Source of the DNA: Tipula vernalis
Lineage: Eukaryota > Arthropoda > Insecta > Diptera > Tipulidae
Direction of reading: 5' to 3'
NCBI GenBank assembly: GCA_958295665.1
Contig: OY282560.1
Span: 102,897,930 to 102,961,929 of the forward strand
DNA: 64,000 bases
Part shown: in pieces, positions 43,201 to 59,909 of the stretch
Numbering within the stretch: position 1 is the stretch's first letter
Layout: each line of letters starts with the position of its first letter
Notes under the pieces: generated by a model
What the model saw: only the letters and a program-made list of their open reading frames with translations
The model's database searches: none
Told to the model about the DNA's origin: nothing
Translations under genes and position numbers: made by a program

Positions 43201-44623
43201 TTACCTAGGAATATAGCCCAGCTTCAAACACCCTTTGAATATAGCTTCGAGGTAAGGAAGAATAATTACTGAGTTGTTTTGAAGTTCCGCTGCTATAATA
43301 TGATCCGGACCAGCCGATTTAAATGGTTTAAAGCCCCTCGGTGCCCATAGGATCCGTTTCCTGGTTAGGATATCCTCTGGGAACACTGACAGTGATTCCT
43401 GATGGTTGCTACGCACCAACAGGTCTTCAAAGCTCCCTGGAAAGTGTGTCTCGAAGAGAAGCTCCAGAGATTCTACACTAGAAGCTGTCCAAGATCCGTC
43501 CGGCTTTATCAAAAAACTGGGACTAGCTGTACTTTTGGAAAGAATCTTTCTAAGGCGGGAGGTTTCGGATACCTCTTCCATTTTATCACAGAAGATTCTC
43601 CAAGACCTCCTTTCTGCCTTTCTTAATTCTTTCTTATAAATTCCGAGTTTCTCCTTATAGGAGTCCCAATCCTGAGCCTCCCTTGTATATTTGGTTCTAT
43701 TAAAGGCTGTCCTACAAGCCTTACGATAGGTTCCTAGTTCCCTGGACCACCATACTGGTTTTTGCCTACCCCTAGGCTTAGCCAGAGGGCAGGCAGCACG
43801 AAAGGATCGGTTGCATACGCTAGTAACGCTAGCCACCATGTCCTCCAGCTTCCCAACGGTCGTCGGGGGCTCCAGAGCCCTCGACGGCAACAAATCCTCC
43901 AATAATTCCCCATATTTGCTCCAGTTGGTCCTTCTAGGGTTCCTGAAGGCTTCCCGGGTAGCAGGGTGAATATCGAGGCTACAGGTTAAATATCGATGAT
44001 CAGAAAAGGAGTGTTCCTTATCCACCCTCCAATTTTTAACCATATGAAGAATATTATTTGAGGCAAGGGTCACGTCTAGAACCTCCTGCCTGTTACTAGT
44101 AATAAATGTGGGTTCCCGCCCAATATTACACACTGAAAGGTTAGTACTCATCAAATAATCAAAAAGTGACTCACCTCTTTCATTAATATCCGTGCTTCCC
44201 CAGATAGTGTGATGCGCATTAGCATCAACTCCCAGTACCACACCTACCTTTGATTGTTCCGCTTCACGGATCAGCTCCTCCAGGTTATCCGGAGGAACCT
44301 CCTTCTCCTGGTCCATGTAGGCTGAAACTAGCCAGAATCTACAAATGCCTACTTCCAGGCTAACTGCAGTAGTGTCACCATTGCTGTATTGAGAGAGAAG
44401 GAAGATTAATATTATTTTTCCCAAGAATACAAGATCTGATCTTCCCAGACTTACTAGAGGATATAATTTTGTACCCCTTGGTTCTAAGGCCACAGATCCT
44501 GTTGTTGTTAATCCAAGGGTTTTGGATTAGTATCACATCCTCACCCGAACTAGTCAGCCTGAGGAGTAGAGCTGCCGAAGCAGCCTTAGAATGGTGAAGG
44601 TTAATTTTAGTTATCTTAATCAT
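43201..44623 (-). pseudogene. endonuclease and linker of the non-LTR element
   Basis: An N-terminal piece (44,623-44,375) has INLHHSKAASAALLLRLTSS and VILIQNPWI; the usual catalytic Glu of Q-E-P-W is Asn. After a frameshift the 430-codon frame contains WLVSAYMDQEKEVPPDNLEE, VVLGVDANAHHTIWGSTDIN, EVLDVTLASNN and KEHSFSDHRYLTCSLD, then a long helical linker to the RT start GFKPFKSAGPDHIIAAEL. The APE-type fold is clear and active-site loss makes it inert. Confidence 0.85.
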
Positions 44624-44659
44624 AACCTTTTAAACTTTACCTACCTATTTTGGGATGCG

Positions 44660-45343
44660 CCGGATTCGCCCGTCTCGCTAACCCTCATACCCTCTGTAGA
44701 GGACTCGTCAGTGCACCCCCGTCTGGTCGGGCTGCCGACATCCTCCTCCATCGGTACACCAGCTCCTTTGCTTATGTGCCCCTCTCCAAGTGAATCCTTG
44801 CCAGACCGAGGTCGCAGGATTCACTCTCCCCCTACCCTCAGCTTCTCCTCCATGCTGCTGGTACCCCCTTCAGACCTGGGCGGGTTGCCACCATCCTCCG
44901 TTTGGCCTCCCGTACGCGCTTCCGCCCCATCCTTTTCAAAAACGTTGAGAGTAATTGACCCGAATTCGAGGTCAATTACTCCCTTCGTTTTGTGCAGGAG
45001 GGCAAGGGACTCCTTATTTATTACCATAATTGATAATTTCGAGCCCCCTTCGCCTCCTCCTGCTTGACGATCTTCCAATTTCCGGTCGGAAGATTCGGGT
45101 TACTGGCCTGAATAATTTTCAAAGCCTCGTCAGGGCTAGCCGTTTCGGATGGCAGCCAGACACGTGCCCTCGGCCTGCTGGGAATTTCCTCCCGGCTAAC
45201 TGCCGCTAGCTTTGCGCCTGGCCACACCTCCCCTACTTTGGCTACAGCCTTTTTATAAAGATCCACAGATCTAGAGTCCGAGCATGCAATCATCTCCACA
45301 CGCCCTTGATACCATCCCGCATCTCTGCAGGATGGGGGTGGTC
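44660..45343 (-). pseudogene. ORF1 C-terminal part (DUF4780-like)
   Basis: It reads MIACSDSRSVDLYKKAVAKV, GEVWPGAKLAAVSREEIPSR then PRARVWLPSETASPDEALKI and LPTGNWKIVKQEE, a DUF4780-type ORF1 domain of LOA/I-group elements. After a frameshift it continues with KLSIMVINKESLALLHKTKG and an acidic, Gly/Pro-rich tail. It is cut from its N-terminus by the Harbinger at 45,347. Confidence 0.7.
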
Positions 45344-45597
45344 CTGGGCCCCTATTTGGGAATTCGATTCGAATTGCTATTCGATTCGAATGATCAATTC
45401 GATTCGAACATAAATTGGTATTTGGGAATTCGATCGAAAATATAATTGTACACCCTTAAATAATGAGAAGGGAAATTTTTTTCTAATGGTCATACCTATA
45501 CGAAAATTAAACACCTTGTTGACTTTTGACATTTAAAATGTATTTTTGTTGTTAAATAAATTTAGTCTTATTAAAACAGTTTACTTTAAAAAGTATT

Positions 45598-46916
45598 ATG
45601 GATTCGATAGCGATTTACTTGCCCAGTGATAGTGAGGATGACAATAATTGTTCGTCGCGTATGCGATATAAATCAATTCGAGATAAGTCGAATATATTCG
45701 AGCTTTCTGATACAACGTAAGTTATAAAACATGCCCCTGTCACCTTTTATGCATTTTATAATTAATGTACTTAAGTATTAAATATCCACTTAAATTTCAG
45801 GTTTATAAAACTATTCAGACTTTCGAAAGATGCCGTGAAATATCTCATCAGTGAAATAAATGATGAGTTACCGATTAGAGCAAGTTCCACAAATGTACCC
45901 AATATTTTAAAGTTAGCTGCTACTTTGCGGTTTTGTGCTCAAGGCAGTTACCAGCAAAGCGTTGGTAACGACTTTAACATTGGGCTTTCACAAGGGTCAG
46001 TATCAAGTGCATTAACCGAAGTTCTTGCGGTACTTCAAACTAAAGTATGCCCTAAATGGATATCATACCGACAATCAAGCCGAGACAAACGTGCGGCTAC
46101 TGAATATTTCTACAATATTACTGGATTTCCTGGTGTTATTGGTTGTGTGGACGGCACACACGTGAATATAATACGACCCACAGAGAACGAGCACATTTAT
46201 TTTAATCGAAAAGGAAAGCATAGTTTAAATACAATGATTGTAAGATGTTTTTATTTTATATAAATTATGAGTACATAAACCTTGTACGAAAATTTATATT
46301 TACTAATGTTACCTACTTGAAATTATTTTTAGGCTTGCGACCACAGTACAAGGATTATGGCCGTTGATTCTCGATATGGTGGGGCTTCACACGATTCTCT
46401 TGTTTGGAGCTTGTCGAGTTATCGTCAATATTTACAAGCAAATCACAATAATGATAGTTCTAATTATTGGTTGCTCGGTAAGAATATAAATTACCAATAC
46501 TATTGAATTATTTACTATACTTATTAATTTTATTATTAGGTGACTCTGGGTATCCGTTGGAACCTTGGCTGTTGACACCATTTAGAGCCACTAACGAGGG
46601 CAGCCGGGAAGCACGATTTAACACAATGCACTCTAAAACTAGAAATGTGATAGAAAGGTGCATTGGCATTTTTAAATCACGATTTCGGTGTCTTCTAGGA
46701 GCAAGAGAATTGCATTATGCACCGAAAAAAGCTTCCCAAATAATAAATGTATGCGCCACTTTACACAATATCTGCATTCATTTCCGAGTTCCATTTGAAC
46801 AAAATACAGAAGAAAACATGGCCAACGAAGAATCACAACAAGAAAATGATGTGCTGCCTGAAGAAAATTCATTGGCAAGGCAAATAAGAACTAACATTTT
46901 AAATTCTTTAGTATAA
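45598..46916 (+). CDS. Harbinger transposase (DDE_Tnp_4 type), four exons
   Basis: Exons 45,598-45,716, 45,801-46,239, 46,333-46,477 and 46,540-46,916 join to 1,080 nt (359 residues) with GT-AG introns and correct phases. Start MDSIAIYLPSDSEDDN. Exon 2 carries a helical region, then RAATEYFYNITGFPGVIGCV followed by DGTHV (first Asp). Exon 3 has ACDHSTRIMAVDSRYGGASH then DSLVW. Exon 4 has LLGDSGYPLEPWLLTPF (second Asp) and IERCIGIFKSRFRCLLG (Glu). Length is typical of the family. It cuts the element out and inserts it at 3-bp sites with the Myb-like partner. All catalytic residues are present. Confidence 0.92.
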
Positions 46917-47269
46917 GCTTTATTTTAATATTTTTCTTATAAATATTTACATAATAATATAATTGATTTAAATAGTATGTACATAGTTTGGTTCAATAAT
47001 TGAATGAATCCAATAAAAAATTCCATGTTTGTACTTCATTTTTTAGTTAGTTCTAATAAATAATATATGTTTTTATATCACATTTTTCAGTTTTTTAATA
47101 ATTATGATTGTTTATTAAAGATTGTTTCTGATAATAAAAATATTCTTATAAAATTAAAATTTGATTTCATTAATTAATTCATTGTCTTAAATCTACTGTA
47201 TGTACATATGTATATTAATATTTTATTTCATCACAAAGTTTTCTAATCTAAAATATCACATTTTTCAAT

Positions 47270-48267
47270 TCATCTTCTATCACTCTCTTCTAATAAATCT
47301 AATTTCCTTTTCTTTATTTCTAACTCCTCAACTTTACATTTTCTTTCTTCTAGCCGATCCCTTGCCTCCATAGCCAATTTCTCCCTGTTGAATTCTAATG
47401 TGATTTCCAGTAATTTGATTTCCTTCTCCTTTAATAATAGCTCCTTCTTATATAAATCGTATTTTTTTTCATTTATTTTTAAAATGCGCCTCATTACTTC
47501 CTTTGTGCCTGTTAATGTTTCGCTGATTCCTGTTAATTGTGTTGTTACGGTATGGTGAAATTTTTGTTGATGCAATATTTGGTCTTCTAGAAGTTGATTT
47601 TTGGTTTTATTTTGGCTCGGTCTATTATTTATTCTATTCCTTGATGGCTGAATTATTTCATCGTTATTATCATCAGATTCAATATTATTTAAATTATCTG
47701 ATGGTATGGCGGCGGAAAGTGGGATGGTTGGTACATTTAACTGCGTATCACCAAGTGAAATAGTACCAGTTGTTCCGTTTACTGCTTCTCTTAAATGGGT
47801 CACTCGTATGACGGTTTCTTCAAGTGCAGAGAATGTATGTGTTCTTGATGGGCCGCCACCGGTACCTGATATATTTTGTTTATTTTCTTTAAGTTTTCTT
47901 TTAATATTATATTTAAAGTCGGTCCACACTTTCTTCCAGCCATCTGATGTTCTAATGGGTGGTCCATGGCTATTGAGTTGATTTGCGATTTCGCTCCAGA
48001 GACGTTTTGATGATTCCCGAGCATCTGCCGTCTTATTGTACCCAATTGCAAATTCGGGATGTGCCTCCATAAATGACACTAAAATGTCAAACTGCTGCAA
48101 TGTTGTATTTTTGGATGTCCTAAAATGTATAAGTGTATATAATATATGTACTTTAAACTATTTTCTTTTTTCTAAAAATACTATTGACGATAGTAGTTAT
48201 ATACATTAACTATATACTATAATATTTATACATATAAATATGATATATATACTCGTATCTATGAATA

Positions 48268-48366
<99 letters not shown>

Positions 48367-48448
48367 TATGTATACCATATATCACATAACTTAATTGGAT
48401 AAATAATAAAATAATAAAGAGTCGGCTTAAATTTTTAATTACTTACAT
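47270..48448 (-). CDS. Harbinger Myb/SANT-like DNA-binding partner
   Basis: Main exon 48,119-47,270. The start codon is split by an intron: AT at 48,448-48,447 (donor GTAAGT) plus G at 48,119 (acceptor TTTTAG), giving 852 nt and 283 residues beginning MTSKNTTLQQFDILVSFMEA. The N-terminal domain has a trihelix/Myb-like pattern (HPEFAIGYN, RLWSEIANQLNSHGPPIRTS then WKKVWTDFKYNIKRKL, GTGGGP). The middle is Asn/Asp-rich, and the C-terminus from about residue 200 is a long charged coiled coil. It is predicted to bind the element ends and import the transposase. It converges with the transposase gene. Confidence 0.85.
48266..48361. repeat. (TA)n microsatellite
   Basis: Almost pure TA repeat with a few interruptions, inside the intron/5' region of the Myb-like gene of the Harbinger element. 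Confidence 0.9.
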
Positions 48449-48735
48449 TTTAAAATTTTGTATCCTCTTTATACGGCGTCGTCAACAAAACTAACAACGA
48501 ACAGAAATACGATTATGATCGTACAAATGATGCTCGTAAACGAATTATCAAATAAGGGAAATTTTCTATCGTTTCATGTTTATACGTTTTTGTTTTATGG
48601 TTGCTGTTGTTCGTTTTCATTTTATACGTTTTCGAATTCACAAATACCGATTGATCGAATATCGAATTCACAAATACCGATTGTTCGATAACGTCGTTCG
48701 ATTGTTCGATATCGATTTCCCAAATAGGGGCCCTG

Positions 48736-49335
48736 GATTTTCTCCCAGGACCTTTAAAAAGACGAGGTTGAGTGCATTATACACCAACCTCTATTTTTGC
48801 GCCGTGATGCTCCCATCTTCTTGACTTTCGTCAATTACGGCTAGCATCAACACATGCTCCCTCAGGACATCGCTGAACAGCTTTGTCCCTGAGTTGGAGA
48901 TCGGCTTCTTGTCAGTCAGCAGCTTGACCCGCTTACTGTTGACTACTTCCACCTCGTCCTGGGACCGCTGTCTTTTCGACACATGGTCCCTTTCCGAGCT
49001 TCCGTAGCCCACAGTGCTCCTTGCCCAAGCTATTGATGTTTTCTGTTCTTCCGTGAGCTGCCCCTCGGGGGTCGCAGCCCACTTCTCGAGAATTCGAAAT
49101 GCCGAGCGGCGATTTCTGTACCGCCTTTTCGCTGGAGGAATGTCTCTCGCCCCACTCCCCTGTGCTGCGTTGGTACCGCTAACTCCCGGGACTGGTGCCC
49201 TAGAGTCAACCACCTCTGCAACCTTAGAGGCCGCACCCGTCTGGTTCGAGTACCTCCCTTCGCTGATACCGGCTTTTGAGGAGAGCCGGTGCCCTTGATT
49301 TTCTTATAGTTAGATCTGTCCATTGTGATTCCCAC
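48736..49335 (-). pseudogene. ORF1 N-terminal part of the non-LTR element
   Basis: The reverse strand begins MGITMDRSNYKKIKGTG, then shifts to SRAPVPGVSGTNAAQGSGAR, PAKRRYRNRRSAFRILEKWA, EEQKTSIAWARSTVGYG and FSDVLREHVLMLAVIDESQE, ending at the Harbinger insertion (KWRLVYNALNLVFLKVLGEN). It is basic and GC-rich compared with the flanks. A frameshift near 49,200 separates the first piece. Confidence 0.65.
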
Positions 49336-49606
49336 GAGTATCGGAGAAATAAAGCTCCGCCTGCGCAGAGATCCGTATACGCAGCTAAGGCCAATTACAA
49401 CTGGAGGTCGCCAGGTATCCAGAGGGCTCCATTCACGACTGGGCTTTGTTAAATGGGCCCCCAGCCTGGCAGATCGTCAGCACGGGTCGCTTTACACCTT
49501 AATCCGGCCCATTTGCCATCATTTAGCGTGACCCGCCTTATACTTAGATCACTTATTAACACCCGCTCACTGAGCGTGGACCCGGAGGCGACGGCAATTA
49601 TAAGGC

Positions 49607-49619
49607 CCCCAAGACATTA
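49607..49619. repeat. 13-bp target site duplication (right)
   Basis: ccccaagacatta, an exact copy of 41,301-41,313. Tc1-like coding resumes immediately to its right. Confidence 0.85.
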
Positions 49620-50165
49620 ACTTCCCACCGTTATGCCTATTCGCACGATGAATAATCGGTGATTTTTTATGTTCTGTTTTTCAGGAATACATGAACTACT
49701 TCTCCATGGATCGCAAACGAACTTTCATCAGTCCATAAAATATTTCTCCAATAATCCAAGGGTTTGTTCACATGTTAATGACTGTTCTGGTTATGTATCA
49801 TTGAATACCAACTTCCTTAAGTCTTCTGGAGATAGTTCGTCTACTGATTTGCCTCCCTACAATATTTTTGGATATTTTTGAAACATTGGTAACTGACTGT
49901 CTTGGACGTTAAATAAACTCTCTAGATAAACGGCGATCAACTGATTCATTTGTTACCCTTTTCCGCCCACATCTCTCTTCGTTTGCAACACTTTTATTTT
50001 TTTTATATTTGTTTATGTTGTAATAAATAGTACTTTTCTGCAATTTTAACTGTTTACTCAGTTCTTGCACTCATATCCCGCATTCAAATTTACAGATTAT
50101 TTGTTGGCGCAGCTCTACCGAAAGTTCTCTGTTTTTAGGAATTTTGATGAGTGGTTTATTGGAAG
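49620..50165 (-). pseudogene. Tc1-like transposase, N-terminal half (right part of the split element)
   Basis: The reverse strand shows decayed HTH-type blocks (LSKQLKLQK-like), then KPLDYWRNILWTDESSFAIH with the first catalytic Asp (W-T-D-E-S), followed by RWEVNVLG where the 8.3-kb insertion breaks it. The chain continues at 41,313. Multiple stops. No terminal inverted repeat was identified at either end. Confidence 0.7.
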
Positions 50166-50199
50166 GTTCACGTCAGCACAATTAAACAAGACTAAAACA

Positions 50200-51530
50200 A
50201 TATCCCAAGTAAAACAAAGGACAAACAGCTATAGCAGAAAATCAAGTCAAATGAAAAAACAAAAACAGCAAATGAAATTCCAATTACTTATGCCCCGACC
50301 GCGATGAAATAATGCACTACTACTTAGATTTGTGCTTTTTTGCAGCTTCAATTTTTGTTTATGAGAAAAGTGCAAGCAAGTGAAGATGGGAAACATCTCA
50401 ACAGCTTTAAACAAATTGACTAATATGCTGATGCAGATAGTCGTAATATAGCCAAAAATGACCATCATCAAAGCCATATGGAATGCAAACGGCCTAGCAC
50501 AACATAAAGAGGAGATACATGCATTTCTCTGACATAATGTTAATATCTGAAACACGCTTCACCAAAAATAGTTATTTCAAAATTAATGGGTACTCTATTT
50601 ATGACACCAAGCACCCAGATGGGAAAGCACATGGAGGCACTGCTGTATTGATTAAGAGAATATTACAACACTATGAACTTACGAAACATGAGAAAGAAGT
50701 GGCCTGGAAACTGTGTCATATCGGCAGTGTACTGTCCTCCAAAACATGCTATAAAAAACTCCAGTTCTGGGATTATTTTAACCAGCTTGGTAATAAATTT
50801 CTTTCGATGGGTGATTACAACGCTAAACATACTCATTGAGGTTCTAGATTAACATCGTCGAAAGGCAAACAACTTTATGAAGCAAGAGAGGAACAGTTCC
50901 TGGATTATTTATCTGCCGGTAACCCAACTTACTGGTCCACGGATAAAAATAAAATTCCCGATTTAATTGACTTTTGTGTAACTAAGGGCATTCCACGTAC
51001 ATATGCAAAGGCCACGGATTGCTATGATGTCTTCTCATCACTCACCGGTAATCGTAACAGTTAGTACCGATTTTCTAAGGAACGAAATGTCGAACCGTCT
51101 TACAAACAAGCAAACTAATTGAGATCAATATAGGAGGCTAGTCGAACAAAATTGTCTACTTAATATTCCTCTGATCACACCAGCTGATATTGATGTGGCG
51201 GCAGAAAACCTAAAAGATGTCATGACATTATCAGCTGAAGGGGCTACATCCGTCATAAGTAGTTCTGAAAAAGTTAATAAACTGTACATAATATACAGGA
51301 ACTAATCAAGGATAAGCGAAATTTGCTTTGCGGGAAGAAGAAAACCGAGTTGAAACACTACTCTCGGCAACCGAGAGGACAGATTACTCTTTGTAGAAAG
51401 CAACAAAAATTTAAAAAGGCCAACAAATTCGAATCCACTGATTAGACTTAAGCCAATGTTTTTGTTGCTCATCTAACAACAGTATTAGCACCACAAAAAG
51501 AAGATAAGTATTTCGTGCTCACAAACCTAT
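50200..51530 (+). pseudogene. second Jockey-type element, ORF1 end and endonuclease remnant
   Basis: ORF1 tail: SQVKQRTNSYSRKSSQMKKQ and NISTALNKLTNMLMQIV. Endonuclease: IKAIWNANGLAQHKEEIHAF, SETRFTKNSYFKINGYSIYD, KAHGGTAVLIK, MGDYNAKHTH, GNPTYWSTDKNKIPDLIDFC and VTKGI. The pre-RT linker ELIKDKRNLLCGKKKTELKH follows and is lost at about 51,530. RT is missing. It is a different subfamily from the copy at 20.8-25.0 kb, judging from the endonuclease start. Confidence 0.75.
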
Positions 51531-54500
51531 GAAGTATAATTGGTAATAATACAATAAATTTTAACATTGGTTAAGACTTAAAACATGTAATAATTTTTGC
51601 TTATGATTTGATTCAAGAATAAGGCCATTGGCAGCATTTACAAAAAAAAATTAATTAGTTCCCAGACTATCTTGATAAATGTGGGTATTTAAATATATAC
51701 ACATAAAAGTCATATGACCAAAATTCCAGGTAGCACAGAACCAAATTTTCCTTCACCAAAATGTTACCGGTAAATAAGCACATTTACCGACGAACGTACA
51801 TTTACTATAACATATTCACAACTTTATTCTATATTCTCGACTACACACCATAATTCCCACATATATTCTTGAAAATTAAAACCGAAATAGAGAAAATAAA
51901 TTAACGCTACTTAATAACTTTATATAAGAAAAAATCCATCAATTTTTGTCTAATTTTGATGAAATTGATCAACTTTGTCATCGCCTATATAAAAACCACG
52001 TGTATATTTGGAAAGCTCGTATTAAAACCTTTCAAATAATTTACGAATTTGCCTTCTGCCTTATCGTTTCGTTTTAACAACGGCAACACCTGTTTCAAAT
52101 CTCATTTTCTTACTGAAGGTTACTACCAACAATTCGATGCTTGATTTTTTTTGCAATTGGAGATCTATATTATGTTAGTCAAATAACTATCCGCTTACCT
52201 TGACGTTTTTTTTAACAACGACACTTACCACTTTGAGAGTCAATTTGAAGGACATCGTCAATTTTTACGTTTCAGTTCGAAATTTTATTATCCTTTGAAT
52301 CGTGTATAGAGAAACCGTGTACCATGTCGTTCATTTTTATTACTCTACGGTTCCCGGTCTATTATAACTTCTAACGAATAATGACACAACTTGCAATTCC
52401 GACAATGTTATAACTTTTCCCGCATAACGACGCCACAGCTACACCATCATTAAACCCAATATAATGAGATAAACTTTAAAATATTCAGAGATTAGCTAAT
52501 CTGCAAGTTGACACATTAGATACAGCTAATCTCTAATCCCATCGATAACTCCAAAGCCTCTGCTTCACTCTGATATTTTTGTCTCGTCTAGCTTTTTGGG
52601 AAATATCCGTCTAAAAATGATTTTACAGCTGGCAGCTCTTGTTACGTTTTGCTTCCCTCTGGAATATCCATTTGTTTTTCGTTTTGGCGTCATAGAATAA
52701 ACGGAATATAATTAAAAGGCGAGTTTATTTCTTACGATTTTTCTGTTTTTTTATATATAATATATTTTGTAGTAGATAGATTCATAAAAATATCTATTTC
52801 TCTTAAAATTAAAATAATTTTTTCAATTTTTTTATTTGTTTTATAAATTAAAATATGTATAATTTAATATAATCACGCCGATTATAGAATACACGAACTG
52901 GATCGAACACGGATCGAAAACTTCATATAAAATTCTATTGATTCCCATGCAATTTAGATTTTGTGAATGGTAAGGAAATCCATAGGAATTTCTACGAAAC
53001 TATGCGTAGACTGTTATGCAATTTTCAATCCGTCTTCGATTCACTCCTCGAGTATATTCTAAAATCGACCTGAATAATCATATTACTAAAATTTTTGTTT
53101 GAAACGAAATATTTAAAAAATAATAATTATACCGGCAAATAGTAAAATTATTAAAACATATCTAAGGCGTGCCAAAGTTTAATATATAGTAAATTCTAGA
53201 AGCCATAAAATATGTTTTTTTTCAATTTTGGAAAAAATTTGGTATATAAAATAACAAACTTTTCAATAACAAAAAAAACTGAGATAGGATATTTTTAGTA
53301 ATTTGTAACAACAGTCTCAAAATTAAATAACAAATTTATGGAACTTAAAACTATTAGGCTATTTTGATTGAATAATCCAGATATACTTTGAATTCAAACC
53401 ATTCCACCTATAAAATAGACGTGCTATAGTAAAAACAAAAACAAAAATGAAATTATTGAATAAAATACTTCTAAATTTGTTTATTACAACCCAATTCGCA
53501 TGGTAGTCTCCTTTGTCAAGCCAAATAACAGTCAAGTTTTAGATTACTCTACTAATACCTAGCTAAACACATCACCAACACTTTAAATTAAAAGTAGCTA
53601 CCTTATGTTGAGTTAAGATTTTTTCTATTATAGCAATTTTGAACGTATCCCGAGGAACGTAAAAATAATTTTATTGATTTTAATCTTTGTGTTGGTAACA
53701 AAACAATAGTTTTTATAAATTTGAAATTAGCTGTCAGGAGTTTTTTTGTCTTGATAAAAAACAATATCTTTATCAAATGGAAACTATTATAAACTTTTGT
53801 GACTATGAAGTCGTAAAAAATATAACAATTTTGTAATTTTTATTTACGAATAACAAATTATTAAACTCGGATTTCACTAACAAAAATTTAGGAAAAATCT
53901 TAATTTTTCAAAATTGATTTAATAAAAAAAAATCGGTACGATTTTTGGTACGGACAAGAACTCCGTTTCACGTCGAAATGGATAGCAGCCAATCAGTAAT
54001 AGCTAATTTAATTTGCTGTAGTACAACTTTGATTTCATGTCATTTTTTGTAATTGTTACATCACTTTCGATTCGTTTTCGACAAGCGAACTCCCGTCAGT
54101 ATTAATGTCATTACGTTTTAGGCTGCGGCCGATAACTCGGGTAAATTACCTAGCAGGGTAAATTGCAATTGAGTATACATAAAGTGTTAAGAGTTTCAAT
54201 TTTAGAAATATACCTTTAGATTTATATTTTAAATTAATTGAATGATTTTGTACAACATTTAACAATATAACACAGAATTTAATGATTTAAACCATTTTAT
54301 GTACCTAAATGCTCTGAAATATTACCCAACAAACCGATTTTGACATTAAATAGATTGAAGAATTCGCACGACCTCAAAGGTAAAGCTATGTAGATACTAA
54401 AGGTGTTTTACTATTCTGATTGATTTTCTGATTTCGAGGCATCATTACTGGTGCATTCTTTACGGGTTCTATAACATCTTTACCCCTTCATTATTTTTAA

Positions 54501-55190
54501 AATGAACACAATAATTTTAAGTGTCATTAAAAATGATCGTGTAAGGTGGTAAAGTAATGAAAGAGTAAAGATGCAAGACTTTTGCAGCTAATTACCGCTA
54601 TAGGGTTGAGTCTCTTGTAAAGCATACAATTTTACTCTATTTCGCATTTTCTAATGCAATGTCAGCCTATTGTATCCTCTTCCTTTACTTCATTTGACAA
54701 GATGAATAAAAGTTAAAATAGAATGTTGTTCAATTTTAATCTTGAACAAATATCAAAAATTGTTGTGAAGCTAGTATAAACCGTGATCGGTTGATACTTC
54801 AGTGACCTATCCTTCTTACAACAATAGTAATTTCAAACGACTACTAGCACAGCTGTTACTCGCTTGAAAATACATCGTGACAAGAAAAGTAATTATAAAC
54901 GACCAAGGTTGCTGCTAGCAAGAATACTAAAACTTTATATTTGGATTGACCAAGTATACGGCTACGGGAATTGGGGTATTACTAAGAAATCTGTAAAAAA
55001 CCAAACTGGAGATTCGTTAATCAATATTTTGAACAGTAATTTCAAAGTATGTTATCTCTAGAACAATAGCTCCCATTCAATCTAATCGTAATTATTTATT
55101 TAAAAAAAAAAACTAAACAATATTTCTAACCATCATTTAATTCACTAGACTACAGCTTATTTTATATCAATTGTCCCTAAGATGTATGTA
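51531..55190. other. AT-rich intergenic region
   Basis: No coding region, RNA gene or recognisable repeat was found over 3.6 kb. The right end includes the PRPP synthetase 3' UTR (a minus-strand AATAAA at 55,100-55,095). Confidence 0.5.
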
Positions 55191-55349
55191 TGTATTTAAG
55201 AATATTTGAAATCTGTCTTATACAAATTTTTGTTAAAAAAATAAGACAAAAATGTAGTTTTTACGATTGTTTGTGTGACATTTATAAGTATTACTCTAGA
55301 TAAAATTATAATAAAAAAAAATAAAAATAGAAAATTAAAAAAAAAAAAC

Positions 55350-59904
<4,555 letters not shown>

Positions 59905-59909
59905 CTAGA

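Larger units (their letters stand above)
45347..48732. mobile_element. PIF/Harbinger transposon, apparently intact
   Basis: This 3,386-bp element has terminal inverted repeats GGCCCCTATTTGGGAA at both ends and a 3-bp CTG duplication (45,344-45,346 and 48,733-48,735). The host ORF1 reading is continuous on both sides. It contains a spliced transposase (plus) and a spliced Myb-like partner (minus) in convergent orientation, neither broken. Subterminal repeats are present at both ends: ttcgattcgaa at about 45,364-45,410, and gaattcacaaataccgattg twice at about 48,634-48,683. It also holds a (TA)n tract at 48,266-48,361. All this marks a recent, possibly autonomous insertion. Confidence 0.92.
41314..49606 (-). 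mobile_element. LOA/I-like non-LTR retrotransposon, split by a Harbinger element
   Basis: It runs on the minus strand from 49,606 to 41,314 with a 13-bp target duplication. Its own length is about 4.9 kb once the 3.39-kb Harbinger is subtracted. Content in order: 5' UTR, ORF1 (DUF4780-like), APE-type endonuclease, partial RT, RNase H, 3' UTR, and a tail of CCTAA units (plus strand ttaggttaggttaggttagg). RT and endonuclease lesions make it inactive. An RNase H fragment of the same family lies at 61.2-61.7 kb. Confidence 0.85.

Noticed and set aside
43402..43639. Plus-strand frames over the non-LTR element
   Set aside because: Shadow frames of the GC-richer antisense coding region.
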